A stretch of 64,000 nucleotides of DNA from Parvibaculum sp039973015. Lineage in GTDB: Bacteria > Pseudomonadota > Alphaproteobacteria > Parvibaculales > Parvibaculaceae. The position numbers and the translations under genes are program-made. Location: the NCBI RefSeq assembly GCF_039973015.1, contig NZ_JBDWLT010000002.1:1-64000 (forward strand), written 5' to 3'. The notes under the pieces were generated by a model, which was not told the DNA's origin, ran no database searches, and saw only the letters and a program-made list of their open reading frames with translations. Positions 1 through 8,505 of the stretch are shown in pieces (within the stretch, counting starts at the first letter, position 1; each line of letters starts with the position of its first letter).

Positions 1-66
1 TTCGCCACGTAGGCGGGCAATCTCGCACCGGTCTTCCAGAGTGAACTGCTTGTATTTGTGCCCCAT
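1..66 (-). CDS. IS30-family transposase, N-terminal fragment (runs off window)
   Basis: Reading leftwards from the ATG at 66, 22 codons are open to the window edge and begin MGHKYKQFTLEDRCEIARLR. This matches the N-terminal helix-turn-helix start of IS30-family transposases, which bind the element's ends and catalyse transposition with a DDE domain that would lie outside the window. Only the first residues are visible, so it cannot be said whether the gene is intact. The family call rests on this short but characteristic start. Confidence 0.6.
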   Translation of the reverse strand, partial: MGHKYKQFTLEDRCEIARLRGE

Positions 67-116
67 CGCAACACCTTAAGCCCAAGCTGGTGTTGCACTT
101 CGTTTGTGAACTCAGG
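1..116 (-). mobile_element. End of an IS30-like insertion sequence
   Basis: The transposase start is followed outward by a hairpin (GCAACACC at 68-75 pairing with GGTGTTGC at 89-96) and then by TTGCACTTCGTTTGTGAACTC, about 93-113, which looks like an IS30-type terminal repeat. The exact outer boundary and target duplication cannot be fixed because the other end is outside the window. Confidence 0.45.
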
Positions 117-202
117 GGACCCATTGGTTCCCTCAGCAAGAGCGGCTATCGGCTGCGCCAACGCCAAGCTTCATCGAATAGCCGAACCACGCATTGACGT
201 GG

Positions 203-232
203 ATTGGGTCCCGGCTTTCGCCGGGATGACAT
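203..232. repeat. Palindromic intergenic repeat
   Basis: GTCCCGGC, TTTC, GCCGGGATGAC forms a perfect 6-bp GC stem (CCCGGC 210-215 with GCCGGG 220-225) inside a GTC/GAC frame. Elements of this form are widely dispersed between genes in alphaproteobacterial genomes. It lies in the gene-free gap between the insertion element and the MFS gene. Confidence 0.5.
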
Positions 233-293
233 TTGATTTTTGTCGGGCGTTGGAGGGTTACAGGAGTTTTTTCCCGACGCCGCGTTCCGCGGC

Positions 294-334
294 TTCTGGA
301 TTGCTTCGCCTTCGGCTCGCAATGACGGGCTTTT
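294..334. repeat. Dispersed intergenic repeat (CGTCATTGCGAGC type)
   Basis: Read on the minus strand this is the familiar CGTCATTGCGAGC...GAAGCAATCCAG element found between genes in many alphaproteobacteria. It sits immediately downstream of the stop of the MFS gene and may also serve as that gene's 3' end structure. No coding function is likely. Confidence 0.5.
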
Positions 335-335
335 T

Positions 336-1640
336 CTAAAGCAGTTTGCGGCGCTTTCGCGGCTCGTCGACGAAGAACATGGTGACGACGGATGTGGCGA
401 GCACCGCGATGGCAAGGCCGAAGAGCGCCTTGAAGGATGCGCCATGCGCGATGACGCCGCCGAGGATCGGCCCCAGCGCCTGCATGAGCGAGGTCGCGGT
501 GTTCAGTACCGCGATGCGCATGGGCAGGTCGTCGCGCGCGCCGAACTCCACGATGATGTTCTGGTTGGAATTCATGAAGCCGCCCTGGCCCGCGCCGAGA
601 CCGGCAAAGACGAGGGCGAGACCCCAGAGATCATTCGTGAAAAGGAGCGCGGTGATGGAAACAGCCCAGAGGCCGACCGCCGACATGAAGACGATGCGGT
701 TGCCGATCCTGTCGGCGAGCGTGCCCCAGCCGAGATTGGCGCAGGTCTGGGCGAGCAGGAAGGCGGTCGAGAGGATGCCGAGATTGGTGCCCGAGAGGCC
801 GATGCGTTCGCCCGCAAAGAGAATGTAGAAGGGAACCGCCATCGTGCCGAGCGCGGCCATGGCGGCGGCGACATAGAAAAGCGCCAGCGCGGGGTCGGCG
901 CGCAGCATGGCCGGGATTTCGCGCAAGCGCCCGCCGAGACTGCCGCGCGCGCGGATGGTCGGCGGTTCGGGCTCGCGCACCAGCATCAGGAGCGACAGGC
1001 CAAGCGAGGTGAGCACGAAGGCGGCGAGGAAGGTCGTCGCGTAGCCATTGCCGAGCGCGTGGCCTTCGACGAAATATTTGCCGCCGAGATATGAGACGCC
1101 CGCCGCCGTGAGGCCCGCCGAGAAATTGCGGAAGCCGGTGAGGCGGCCGCGCAGGCGCAGCGGGATCACCTTGGCCATCAGCGTGTTGAAGATGACCGCC
1201 TGCATGCCGTTGAAAAGGCCGAAGAGGCAGAGGAAGCCGATGGCCGTGATCAGCGCGAGATTGTCGGGCAGGAAGAAGCCGCCAAGGGCGAGGCCGAGAA
1301 CGCCGGCCCGCATGCCCCAGCCGATGAGAAGGCCCATCGGGAGCACGCGCTTTCTGTGTTCGATCAGCGTGGCGCCGAAAATGGACGAGGCGGAGGCGCC
1401 GAACCATTGCGCGGCGAGCGCGAGGCCCACGGCAAATTCCGAACCGGAAAGCAGGTAGATATAGGCCGGGACGAAGGTCGGCGCATTGACGAGGCGGAAG
1501 CCCGTCTGGCCGAGAAGGCCGTGGGCGAGGTTTGCGACATAATTGCGCGGGAGATTGCGCTCGACCTCGGCCTCATAGGCGGCTTCGGCGTCTGCGAGGC
1601 GGCGCGTGCGTTCTTCCTCGGTGAGCGACTGGTCCATCAA
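336..1640 (-). CDS. MFS family transporter
   Basis: 434 residues, mostly hydrophobic, with roughly 12 predicted membrane segments in two halves separated by a charged central loop near residues 220-245 (REPEPPTIRARG). This is the layout of a major facilitator superfamily permease. The first ~40 residues are acidic and cytoplasmic. The substrate cannot be read from the sequence; many related alphaproteobacterial carriers are annotated only as MFS. It stands alone, preceded by about 195 bp of non-coding DNA that contains a large palindromic repeat. The ATG at 1640 gives a family-typical length. Confidence 0.8.
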   Translation of the reverse strand: MMDQSLTEEERTRRLADAEAAYEAEVERNLPRNYVANLAHGLLGQTGFRLVNAPTFVPAYIYLLSGSEFAVGLALAAQWFGASASSIFGATLIEHRKRVLPMGLLIGWGMRAGVLGLALGGFFLPDNLALITAIGFLCLFGLFNGMQAVIFNTLMAKVIPLRLRGRLTGFRNFSAGLTAAGVSYLGGKYFVEGHALGNGYATTFLAAFVLTSLGLSLLMLVREPEPPTIRARGSLGGRLREIPAMLRADPALALFYVAAAMAALGTMAVPFYILFAGERIGLSGTNLGILSTAFLLAQTCANLGWGTLADRIGNRIVFMSAVGLWAVSITALLFTNDLWGLALVFAGLGAGQGGFMNSNQNIIVEFGARDDLPMRIAVLNTATSLMQALGPILGGVIAHGASFKALFGLAIAVLATSVVTMFFVDEPRKRRKLL

Positions 1641-1786
1641 GCGGTTCCCGGGCGGCCCGCTTTCTTTTCCGACTTTTTGTCAGCGGTGCCGGCGCCTTTA
1701 TAGACTCAAATCTTCCGTTGGGTCAGTCCCGGTGCCGCAAAAGTTTCAAGGAGCGCTGTTCGCTGGCGAACGGCTGGTATTTGTCT

Positions 1787-1836
1787 GGAGCATTTCCGGA
1801 CGGAAAACCGGCGTCCACTTTTCCTGGAAATGCTCC
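1787..1836. repeat. Rhizobial-type palindromic repeat (GGAGCATTTCC ... GGAAATGCTCC)
   Basis: The outer arms GGAGCATTTCC (1787-1797) and GGAAATGCTCC (1826-1836) are perfect inverted repeats enclosing a degenerate palindrome. This resembles the roughly 50-bp mosaic intergenic elements common in Rhizobiales. It touches the stop codon of rlmJ and could act as a transcript-end hairpin for that gene. Confidence 0.6.
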
Positions 1837-2699
1837 TAGTTGCTCAGCCATTCCTCGCGCGCACGGGCGCCGGGGCCTTGTGACAGTGTTATCGCGAGCC
1901 AGTCGAGAAGCGAGCGTGCGCCGGAGCGGCCATCCGCGCCTTGTTCGATGAGGGAGAAGGGCGGGTTCACGACGATCATGCCCGAGCCCGTCATGCGGGC
2001 GGGATCGGATGCCATCACATGCAGCTCGAGCGCGAGGGTTTTCGGCGGACCGCCGGCGGCGAGGCGCTCCAGAAAGGCGCCGGAGACGGAGGGGTCTTTC
2101 AGCGGGTACCAGACGAGGAAGGTGCCGGTCGCGAAGCGGCGATGGGCTTCCATGAGCGAGTGGAAGAGCGCGTCGAACTCCGCGCGATCCTCGAAGGGCG
2201 GGTCGACAAGGACGAGGCCGCGGCGCTCCTTTGGCGGCAGCATGGCCTTGAGCGCGGTATAGCCATCCATCTCATGTGTCTTCACGCGGGCGTCGCGGCG
2301 GAAATTCGCGCGGAGGGATGTCGCGTCTTCCGGGTGAAGCTCGCAGAAGGCGAGGCGGTCGTCGCGGCGCGCCAGATGCGCCATGAGGGCGGGCGAGCCG
2401 GGATAGCGCGTGAGGGCCTCATTACGCTCCTGGCCACCAAGCTCGCGAATGGCGGTCAGATATTTTGCGAGGGCGGGATGCGGGTTTTCTGCGGCGAGGA
2501 GGCGCGCGATGCCCTGATGATACTCGCCGGTCTTTTGCGCTTCCACGCCGGAGAGATCCGTCATGCCGGTGCCCGCATGGGTGTCGAGCAGGAAGAAGGG
2601 CTTTTCCTTCTTCTTCAGGTGCTCGACGGCGAGCGTCAGAATGGCGTGCTTCATCACATCGGCGAAATTGCCGGCGTGATAGGCGTGGCGATAATTCAT
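1836..2699 (-). CDS. rlmJ: 23S rRNA (adenine(2030)-N6)-methyltransferase RlmJ
   Basis: 287 residues beginning MNYRHAYHAGNFADVMKH, the diagnostic start of RlmJ, which methylates A2030 of 23S rRNA from S-adenosylmethionine. The AdoMet-binding motif LDTHAGTG lies near residues 38-45 and the catalytic DPPFE motif, the family's version of the N6-adenine methylase (D/N)PP(Y/F) signature, near 165-169. Length matches the family (about 280). The ATG overlaps the stop of the upstream DUF4010 gene by four bases (ATGA at 2696-2699), so the two are probably co-transcribed. A palindromic repeat abuts its 3' end. Confidence 0.93.
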   Translation of the reverse strand: MNYRHAYHAGNFADVMKHAILTLAVEHLKKKEKPFFLLDTHAGTGMTDLSGVEAQKTGEYHQGIARLLAAENPHPALAKYLTAIRELGGQERNEALTRYPGSPALMAHLARRDDRLAFCELHPEDATSLRANFRRDARVKTHEMDGYTALKAMLPPKERRGLVLVDPPFEDRAEFDALFHSLMEAHRRFATGTFLVWYPLKDPSVSGAFLERLAAGGPPKTLALELHVMASDPARMTGSGMIVVNPPFSLIEQGADGRSGARSLLDWLAITLSQGPGARAREEWLSN

Positions 2700-4039
2700 G
2701 CGAGGCTGAGCGTAATGACGGCGGCGGCAATGCCGCCAAGGGCGAGAGAGAGAAGGGCGATGGCGGGAACGATGCCCGCCGCGCGCCCCGCGAAGGAGAG
2801 CGTGTAGACGCCTTTCAGCACATTGTTGGAGGCGGCCGCAATCAGAATCGCGGCGGCGCTGACGGCGAAAGGCGATGCCCCTTGCGCTTCCTGTGCGACG
2901 GAGAGCACCAGCGGATCGACATCGGTGACGCCTGCGAGCGCGGCGAGAGCAAAGAGGCTTCCTTCGCCGAACTCCGTGCGGGCCCAGCCGACGCCAACCG
3001 AAAGCGCGATGAAGAGAAGGGCGAAAACGAGCGCAGTCTGGATTTCAAGCGGGTTCGAGGGCGGGAGCACTTCTTCCGCGCCCGCAGAGGCGCCGCCGCC
3101 GCCGCGCCAGTAGAGAAGGGTGGCGATGACAAGGCCCGCGGTGAGCAGCGAAAGCAGCGAGGGCGCCAGCACCTTCGCGAGCGCGAGATTGAAGATCGCG
3201 ACGACGATCAGGATGCGCAGAAACATCACGCCGGTCGAGAGCACCAGCGCGGCATGGAGCATGGGCGCGCCACCGGAAGCGCGGGCGCGGCGGGAGAGGA
3301 CGACGGTGGTTGCGGTCGAGGAATAGAGCCCGCCAAGCGCCGCCGAATAGAGAAGGCCGTGGCGCGGCGCGACGAAGCGCTGCACGAGATAGCTCGCATA
3401 GGAAAGCGTGCTGACGACGACGACGGCGAGCCAGACCTGATAGGGCGTGATGGAGGTGAGGTTCGTCACCGGCTCGTCCGGTACGAGGGGCAGGACGATG
3501 CCGATGATGATGAGGAATTTCGCCAGCGTCGCGAGTTCCGTACCGCCGACGGTTTCAGCAAAATTGTGAAGCCGCTCGCGCGCGCCGGTAAGAAGAACGG
3601 CTGTGACGGCAATGGCGACGGGCACCCAGAGCGGCTGGGTCAGCGTGACCGGCCCGAGAAGATAGGCGAGGAGATTTCCGACCAGCGCCATGATGCCGCC
3701 ATCGAGACGGATGCCGGGCTCATGCTCGATGCGCGGTTCGGCGAACTGGATTTCCAGACGGTAGCGGTACCAGATGGCAAGCCATGCTCCGAGAACGAAG
3801 AAGCCGCCGAGAAAGAGCAGCGGCAGGTCCGGCATGAGTGCATAGAGGAGGCCGCCCGCCAGCGCGAGCAGTGGAAAGGTGCGTACCCCGCCCGGCGCCT
3901 TCAGCCGGCGCTGACCGAAATACTCCTCGAAGGCGAGGCCGAGAAAAAAGCTCAGGCCCAGCAGCACGGCCAGACGCTCCGGCGAGAGAAGCGCGTCCGG
4001 CAAGCCGTCGAGAAAGGGAAGCGCCGTTTGTTCTTCCAT
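2696..4039 (-). CDS. MgtC/SapB-DUF4010 family membrane protein
   Basis: 447 residues with about 12 hydrophobic segments. The N-terminal part (about residues 15-150), with LLGLSFFLGLAFEEYFGQRR and GVRTFPLLALAGGL, matches the MgtC/SapB membrane domain. The rest (about 180-430) matches the DUF4010 domain usually fused to it. Family members are inner-membrane proteins of uncertain function, some tied to magnesium limitation. It overlaps rlmJ by 4 bp and follows ppk2 after a 4-bp gap, so the three probably form one transcription unit. Confidence 0.82.
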   Translation of the reverse strand: MEEQTALPFLDGLPDALLSPERLAVLLGLSFFLGLAFEEYFGQRRLKAPGGVRTFPLLALAGGLLYALMPDLPLLFLGGFFVLGAWLAIWYRYRLEIQFAEPRIEHEPGIRLDGGIMALVGNLLAYLLGPVTLTQPLWVPVAIAVTAVLLTGARERLHNFAETVGGTELATLAKFLIIIGIVLPLVPDEPVTNLTSITPYQVWLAVVVVSTLSYASYLVQRFVAPRHGLLYSAALGGLYSSTATTVVLSRRARASGGAPMLHAALVLSTGVMFLRILIVVAIFNLALAKVLAPSLLSLLTAGLVIATLLYWRGGGGASAGAEEVLPPSNPLEIQTALVFALLFIALSVGVGWARTEFGEGSLFALAALAGVTDVDPLVLSVAQEAQGASPFAVSAAAILIAAASNNVLKGVYTLSFAGRAAGIVPAIALLSLALGGIAAAVITLSLA

Positions 4040-4043
4040 GTGC

Positions 4044-4859
4044 CTACTTTGCGAGGACGCCTGCCTGGAGAAGCGCAGGCTCGAAACGCATCAGAATGCG
4101 GTGATCGGGATGAATGCCATCTTTTGGCTTGCCGCGATAGCCGATGCGGCAGAGCAGATCGCGAATGATGTTGAGCCGCGCGTGGCGCTTGCCGTCGGCG
4201 CGGACGACCGACCAGGGCGCGGCCTCGCTATGTGTGCGGGCGAGCATGGCATCGCGGGCCTTGCTGTAGGACGTCCAATGCTTGATGGCGACGTCGTCGA
4301 TCGGCGAAATTTTCCACTGTTTCAGCGGGTCCTTGCGGCGGTCGTCGAGACGCTTTTTCTGCTCCGGTTTCGAGATGTCGAGATAATATTTCATCAGCAC
4401 GATGCCGGAGCCGACAAGCATGTCCTCGAATTGCGGGACGGACATCATGAAGCGTTCATATTGCTCGTCGGTGCAGAAGCCCATGACGCGCTCGACGCCC
4501 GCGCGGTTGTACCAGGAGCGGTTGAAGAGAACGAGTTCCTGCGCGGCGGGGAGATGTTCCGTGTAGCGCTGGAAATACCATTCGCTCTGCTGTCTGTCCG
4601 AGGGCTTGCCGAGAGCGACGACGCGCGTTTCGCGAGGCGAAAGGTGCTGGACGATGCGCTTCACGACGCCATCCTTGCCGGCTGCGTCGCGGCCTTCGAG
4701 GATGACGAGCACCTTGCGGTCCTTCGCGATGATGTCGCGCTGGAGCTTCACGAGTTCGACCTGGAGGCGGTAGAGCTCGTCCTTGTATTCCTTGTGCGAA
4801 AGCTCCGGCGGCAATTCGGGAGGCTTTTTCGCAGGCTTCGTCTTTCCTGTTTTCGGCAT
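4044..4859 (-). CDS. ppk2: Polyphosphate kinase 2 (PPK2 family)
   Basis: 271 residues. PPK2 enzymes transfer phosphate between polyphosphate and nucleoside di- or monophosphates in the cytoplasm. The Walker A motif GRDAAGKDG is near residue 55, the lid and Walker B region NRSWYNRAGVERVMGF near 122-137, and the conserved DDRRKDPLKQWKISP near 178-192. The length is that of a single-domain PPK2; whether it favours GDP, ADP or AMP cannot be told by eye. The lysine- and proline-rich first 20 residues look disordered. It heads the ppk2-DUF4010-rlmJ run. Confidence 0.93.
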   Translation of the reverse strand: MPKTGKTKPAKKPPELPPELSHKEYKDELYRLQVELVKLQRDIIAKDRKVLVILEGRDAAGKDGVVKRIVQHLSPRETRVVALGKPSDRQQSEWYFQRYTEHLPAAQELVLFNRSWYNRAGVERVMGFCTDEQYERFMMSVPQFEDMLVGSGIVLMKYYLDISKPEQKKRLDDRRKDPLKQWKISPIDDVAIKHWTSYSKARDAMLARTHSEAAPWSVVRADGKRHARLNIIRDLLCRIGYRGKPKDGIHPDHRILMRFEPALLQAGVLAK

Positions 4860-5003
4860 TGCTCATGGCCTCCAAAGCGGGAACAGGTAAAGCCTAGACC
4901 TCCCCCCTTCCGGCGGAAAGAGGCTCTACCGCAGCAGGCTCTCTCCCACGCGCCCCTTTTGCCCCGCGGGACTTGACCGGAACGGCATGCTCTGCCATGA
5001 GTG

Positions 5004-5030
5004 AGATGTTATAACGTAACATTATAAACA
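5004..5030 (+). promoter_or_regulatory. Zur-like operator upstream of the TonB receptor
   Basis: The A/T-rich dyad ATGTTA (5006-5011), TAACG, TAACAT (5017-5022) lies 17-34 bp before the receptor ATG and overlaps a plausible -10 (TTATAA, 5010-5015). Alphaproteobacterial Zur boxes have a GTTATAACAT-like core, and this site shares it with altered spacing. The function is inferred from the motif plus the ZnuD-like product downstream. Confidence 0.5.
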
Positions 5031-5039
5031 GGGGCAATC

Positions 5040-7148
5040 ATGCAAAACCGGGCCAATCTTCGTGCCGCGCTATTATCCGCGGCCTCTCTCGTGGCGCTTG
5101 CCGCCGCCCTGCCTGCCTTTGCGCAGGAGGCACAGGAGGCAAAAGAGGTGCAGGCGGAAGAGGCGGAAACGGCAGTGTCGCTGAAACCCCTGGTGGTGAC
5201 GGCCTCGCCCATTGCCTCCCCCCTCGGCGAGATTGCGGCGCCGGTCGATATCGTGACGCGGGACGACATCCTCACCTCATCGGCCACGACGCTCGGCGGT
5301 CTGCTGGGCGATCTGCCGGGTGTGACGCAGAGCTCCTTTGCGGCGGGCGCGAGCCGCCCCATTATTCGCGGGCTCGACAATACGCGCGTGCGGATGCAGG
5401 AAAACGGCATAGGGGCTGCCGATGTGTCGGCGGTGAGCGAGGATCATGGCGTGCCCATCGATCCGCTGGCGGCCGAGCGCGTTGAAGTGGTGCGTGGGCC
5501 GGCGACGCTGCGCTTTGGCAGCGAGGCGATCGGCGGCGTCGTCAATGTCATCAACAGCCGCATTCCCAAGGCCATTCCGCCCGGCGGCTTCAGCGCGGAA
5601 GCGGGCGCGAGCTACGATACCGTCAGCGACGGTGTGCAGGGGCATGGCAAGACGGAAGTGGCGGCGGGTAATGTCGTCTTTCACGCGGACGGTTTCGCGC
5701 GCAATACGGACAATTACCGCATTCCCGGCGCAACGAACCGCCAGAGCGAAACATGGACGGAAACCTCCGGTGTCGCGGGCGGTGCCTCCGTCATTCTCGG
5801 CAATGGCGACTATGACGGCTATGCGGGCGGCTCGGTCAGCTATTACGACAGCCAATACGGCATTCCCGCACCGGGCGATCCGCTGAACCCGGTTCATATC
5901 GACATGCATCAGACGAAGGTGCAGCTCGGCAGCGAACTCGATTTCACGAGCGGCTTCATCTCGGGGCTGAACCTTGCGGGCGGCTACAGCGACTACACGC
6001 ATGGCGAGGTCGATGCGGCGGGGATCACCGGCTCGCGCTTCGACAATGAGGAATGGGAAGTGCGCGCGGAACTTCTGCACCGCAAAGTCGGCCCCTTCAC
6101 GGGTGCTTTCGGTGTGCAGCTTCACAAGCGCGATATTTCGGCGACGGGCGAGGGCGGGGAACTGCTTGCGCCGAGCGAGACGGAATCGGCGGCTGCATTC
6201 CTTTTCGAAGAGATGCCGATTGCCGGCGAGACGCTGAAACTTCAGATGGCGGGCCGTGTGGAGCAGGTGGATGTTTCCGGCCGCGCGCTCGATACCAGTG
6301 TGCCGCTCTTGCCGACGGATTATGCGGTGTCGCGCAGCTTCACGCCGGGCAGCGTCTCGGCGGGGCTTGTCTTCTCGCCGGCCGGGAGCTGGGTGTTCGG
6401 CTTGACCGCGCAACATGTGGAGCGGGCGCCCGATGCGCTCGAACTTTTCTCCAAGGGGCCGCATGAGGCGACCGAGACCTTCGAGATCGGCGATCCGACG
6501 CTCGACAAGGAAAAGGCGCTGGGCTTCGAGCTCAATGCGCGCCGCGAGGGAGACGACTATTCCTTCGAGGCGGCCATCTTCCACACCTCGTTCAGCGACT
6601 TCATCTACAAGCGGCTGACGGGCGAAGTCTGCGACGACAGCTACGACACCTGTACGCCGCATGGCGCGGGTACGGAACTCGACGAGGTGCGCATCACGCA
6701 GGCCGATGCGACGTTCCGGGGCTTCGAGACGAAGGGAAGCGTGACGCTGATGCGCTGGGGCACCGCACGAGCGGGCGTCACCGGGCAATTCGATATGGTG
6801 CGCGCGGAACTCGATGCGGGCGGCAACGTGCCGCGCATTCCGCCGATGCGTGCGGGTGCGGGCGTCTTCTATGCGGACGAACAGCTTTCCGGGCGCCTCG
6901 GTTTCCTGCATGCCTTCAAGCAGGATCGCCTCTCGACGGGTGAGACGGAGACGGGAAGCTATACCGATCTCAAGGGTGAAATCCGCTATATGCTGCCGGA
7001 GCGTTTTGCGGGCGGACAGAAGATCGAGCTGGCGCTTGTCGGCGAGAACCTGCTCGATGCCGATATCCGCAACCACGTTTCCTTCAAGAAGAACGACGTG
7101 TTGCAGCCGGGGCGCAATGTGCGCTTCGTGGTGACGGCACGGTTCTGA
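5040..7148 (+). CDS. TonB-dependent outer-membrane receptor, ZnuD-like (probable zinc uptake)
   Basis: 702 residues. A signal peptide ends at about AFA-QE (residue 28). A TonB-box-like stretch is near LKPLVVTASP (about 48-57). The plug domain carries RPIIRGLDNTRVRMQ and VEVVRGPATLRFGSEAIGG, and a 22-strand barrel ends in the terminal aromatic ARF. The plug phrase SEDHGVPIDPLAAERVEV is typical of ZnuD-type zinc receptors, and a loop with two cysteines (C531 and C538) next to a histidine resembles the metal-binding loop of ZnuD. It would import zinc, or zinc complexes, across the outer membrane using TonB energy. The upstream Zur-like dyad supports repression when zinc is plentiful. Heme is the main alternative ligand for this subfamily. 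Confidence 0.82.
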   Translation: MQNRANLRAALLSAASLVALAAALPAFAQEAQEAKEVQAEEAETAVSLKPLVVTASPIASPLGEIAAPVDIVTRDDILTSSATTLGGLLGDLPGVTQSSFAAGASRPIIRGLDNTRVRMQENGIGAADVSAVSEDHGVPIDPLAAERVEVVRGPATLRFGSEAIGGVVNVINSRIPKAIPPGGFSAEAGASYDTVSDGVQGHGKTEVAAGNVVFHADGFARNTDNYRIPGATNRQSETWTETSGVAGGASVILGNGDYDGYAGGSVSYYDSQYGIPAPGDPLNPVHIDMHQTKVQLGSELDFTSGFISGLNLAGGYSDYTHGEVDAAGITGSRFDNEEWEVRAELLHRKVGPFTGAFGVQLHKRDISATGEGGELLAPSETESAAAFLFEEMPIAGETLKLQMAGRVEQVDVSGRALDTSVPLLPTDYAVSRSFTPGSVSAGLVFSPAGSWVFGLTAQHVERAPDALELFSKGPHEATETFEIGDPTLDKEKALGFELNARREGDDYSFEAAIFHTSFSDFIYKRLTGEVCDDSYDTCTPHGAGTELDEVRITQADATFRGFETKGSVTLMRWGTARAGVTGQFDMVRAELDAGGNVPRIPPMRAGAGVFYADEQLSGRLGFLHAFKQDRLSTGETETGSYTDLKGEIRYMLPERFAGGQKIELALVGENLLDADIRNHVSFKKNDVLQPGRNVRFVVTARF

Positions 7149-7151
7149 CGG

Positions 7152-7835
7152 TCACAGGCCGATAAAGGGCTGGAGCAGTTTTGCCATCCAGCCCTTGAAG
7201 CGGGTCGGACCTTCGGTGAGGGCGAGGCAGATGCATTCCTCGTCCTCACCCGTCCGCAAGGCGTGAACGATATCGCTCGTGCATTCCTCGATGTCGCCCG
7301 CGCGGAAAACACCGTGCGGGTCTTCAAGGCTGCCCTTCAGAACCAGCACCAGTTCAGTACCGCTATGGCCGTGCATCGGAATATCGATGCCGGGCTTCGC
7401 GCGCAACATCCAGAGCCGCTGGTCGTTCGGGCCGCCGCGCCAGAGATTGACCCGCCTCATGCCGGGGCCGAGCAGCCTCCAGGGCAATTCGTCGACGCTT
7501 TTGCCGAGCCATGCACGCAGCGGCGGCGGCAGGGGGTCGCCTGATGCCGCGGGAACGGGATGGGGCGCGCGTGCGGGCGCGGGTCCGGGTTCGTCCAGCA
7601 GGGCGAGCGTTTTTGCGAGCGCGTCCGGCGACATGGTGTCGGGTGCAAGTTTCTCGACCATGGCTCCGCCCACGGCCTCAGCCGCGGCGAGACGCTTGCC
7701 TGCGTCGTCCTGATAGCTCAGATGGGAGGCGACAATGAGGGACTGGCCTTCGCTGAGGCTGCCCGCAGCATAGGCCATCGTCCATTCATCGCCGAGGCGA
7801 TGGGTCACGGTATTGCGCATGGCGGGCGCGGTCAT
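7152..7835 (-). CDS. chrR: ChrR-family anti-sigma factor (cupin), zinc-site cysteines replaced
   Basis: 227 residues in the two-domain layout of ChrR, the anti-sigma factor that holds RpoE inactive until singlet oxygen is present. The N-terminal anti-sigma domain (about 8-85) keeps H12 and H38, but the two zinc-ligand cysteines of the Rhodobacter protein (HxxxCxxC) are Q42 and A45 here. The C-terminal cupin (about 115-220) keeps all four metal ligands, H155, H157, E161 and H191, with the family's exact spacing. Its ATG overlaps the rpoE stop by 4 bp. Without the cysteines the anti-sigma domain may fold without zinc. Confidence 0.85.
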   Translation of the reverse strand: MTAPAMRNTVTHRLGDEWTMAYAAGSLSEGQSLIVASHLSYQDDAGKRLAAAEAVGGAMVEKLAPDTMSPDALAKTLALLDEPGPAPARAPHPVPAASGDPLPPPLRAWLGKSVDELPWRLLGPGMRRVNLWRGGPNDQRLWMLRAKPGIDIPMHGHSGTELVLVLKGSLEDPHGVFRAGDIEECTSDIVHALRTGEDEECICLALTEGPTRFKGWMAKLLQPFIGL

Positions 7836-8416
7836 TTCAAATCCTCCAGCGCCGTACGCAGACGGGCGAAAGCAAGTCTCAATCTCGACTTCACGGTGCC
7901 GAGGGGAATGTCGAGCCGTTCGGCGATGGCTGAATGCGCCAGGCCTTCCAGGAATGAAAGCTCCACGACCTCCGCCTGATCGGGCGGGAGGTCTTTCATC
8001 GCCAGGCGCACACGTTCGCCGATTTCAGCGCCTGCCATTTCCTCGTCGGCGGGGCGGACCTCTTCGGGTTGCAGCATCGGGTCCGCGGGATCAAGGCCGG
8101 GCCGTTTCTCGCGGCGCACCGTGTCGATGAAGCGGTTACGCGCGATGGTGAATATCCACGTGCCGGCGGATGCGCGGGCGGGATCGAACTGGGCGGCCTT
8201 GCGCCAGACGGTGAGCATCGCCTCCTGGGCGAGATCTTCCGCGAGGCGCTCCTCGACATTCATGCGCCGCAGATAGGATTTGAGGCGCGGCGCATAATGG
8301 CCGAAGAGGCGGGCAAAGGCCGTGCGGTCGGCATGGCTGGCGATGGCGGCAATGCAAGCCGCCATTTCACCCGCAATATCCGCGGCCGTTTCTCCCGGCG
8401 CATCGTCCCGATCCAT
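7832..8416 (-). CDS. rpoE: ECF11-type RNA polymerase sigma factor RpoE (ChrR partner)
   Basis: About 194 residues from the ATG at 8416. Region 2 contains FARLFGHYAPRLKSYLRR and LAQEAMLTVWRKAAQFDP, and region 4 contains LPPDQAEVVELSFLEGLAHSAIAERLDIPLGTVKSRLRLA, the sigma-70 region 4 helix-turn-helix. In Rhodobacter this sigma factor runs the singlet-oxygen response. The frame is open to an ATG at 8500, but a predicted RpoE-type promoter would place its transcript start at about that codon. The ATG at 8416 gives the usual family length and is preferred. It is followed directly by chrR. Confidence 0.88.
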   Translation of the reverse strand: MDRDDAPGETAADIAGEMAACIAAIASHADRTAFARLFGHYAPRLKSYLRRMNVEERLAEDLAQEAMLTVWRKAAQFDPARASAGTWIFTIARNRFIDTVRREKRPGLDPADPMLQPEEVRPADEEMAGAEIGERVRLAMKDLPPDQAEVVELSFLEGLAHSAIAERLDIPLGTVKSRLRLAFARLRTALEDLK

Positions 8417-8505
8417 CAGGCCCAGCTTTCTCAAATGCGGCCGCCAGATGTGGCGGCCGGTGCGGGCCGGTCCGATCTCCGATGCGCGTTCCTTCAACAT
8501 ATCGT

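Noticed and set aside
240..1094. Long plus-strand open frame opposite the MFS gene
   Set aside because: It encodes a charged, low-complexity product with no domain, and the opposite strand holds a normal membrane protein; it is a high-GC antisense shadow.
5277..7076. 599-codon minus-strand frame opposite the ZnuD-like receptor
   Set aside because: Arg/His-rich with no recognisable fold, no ribosome site, and completely antisense to a clear TonB receptor.
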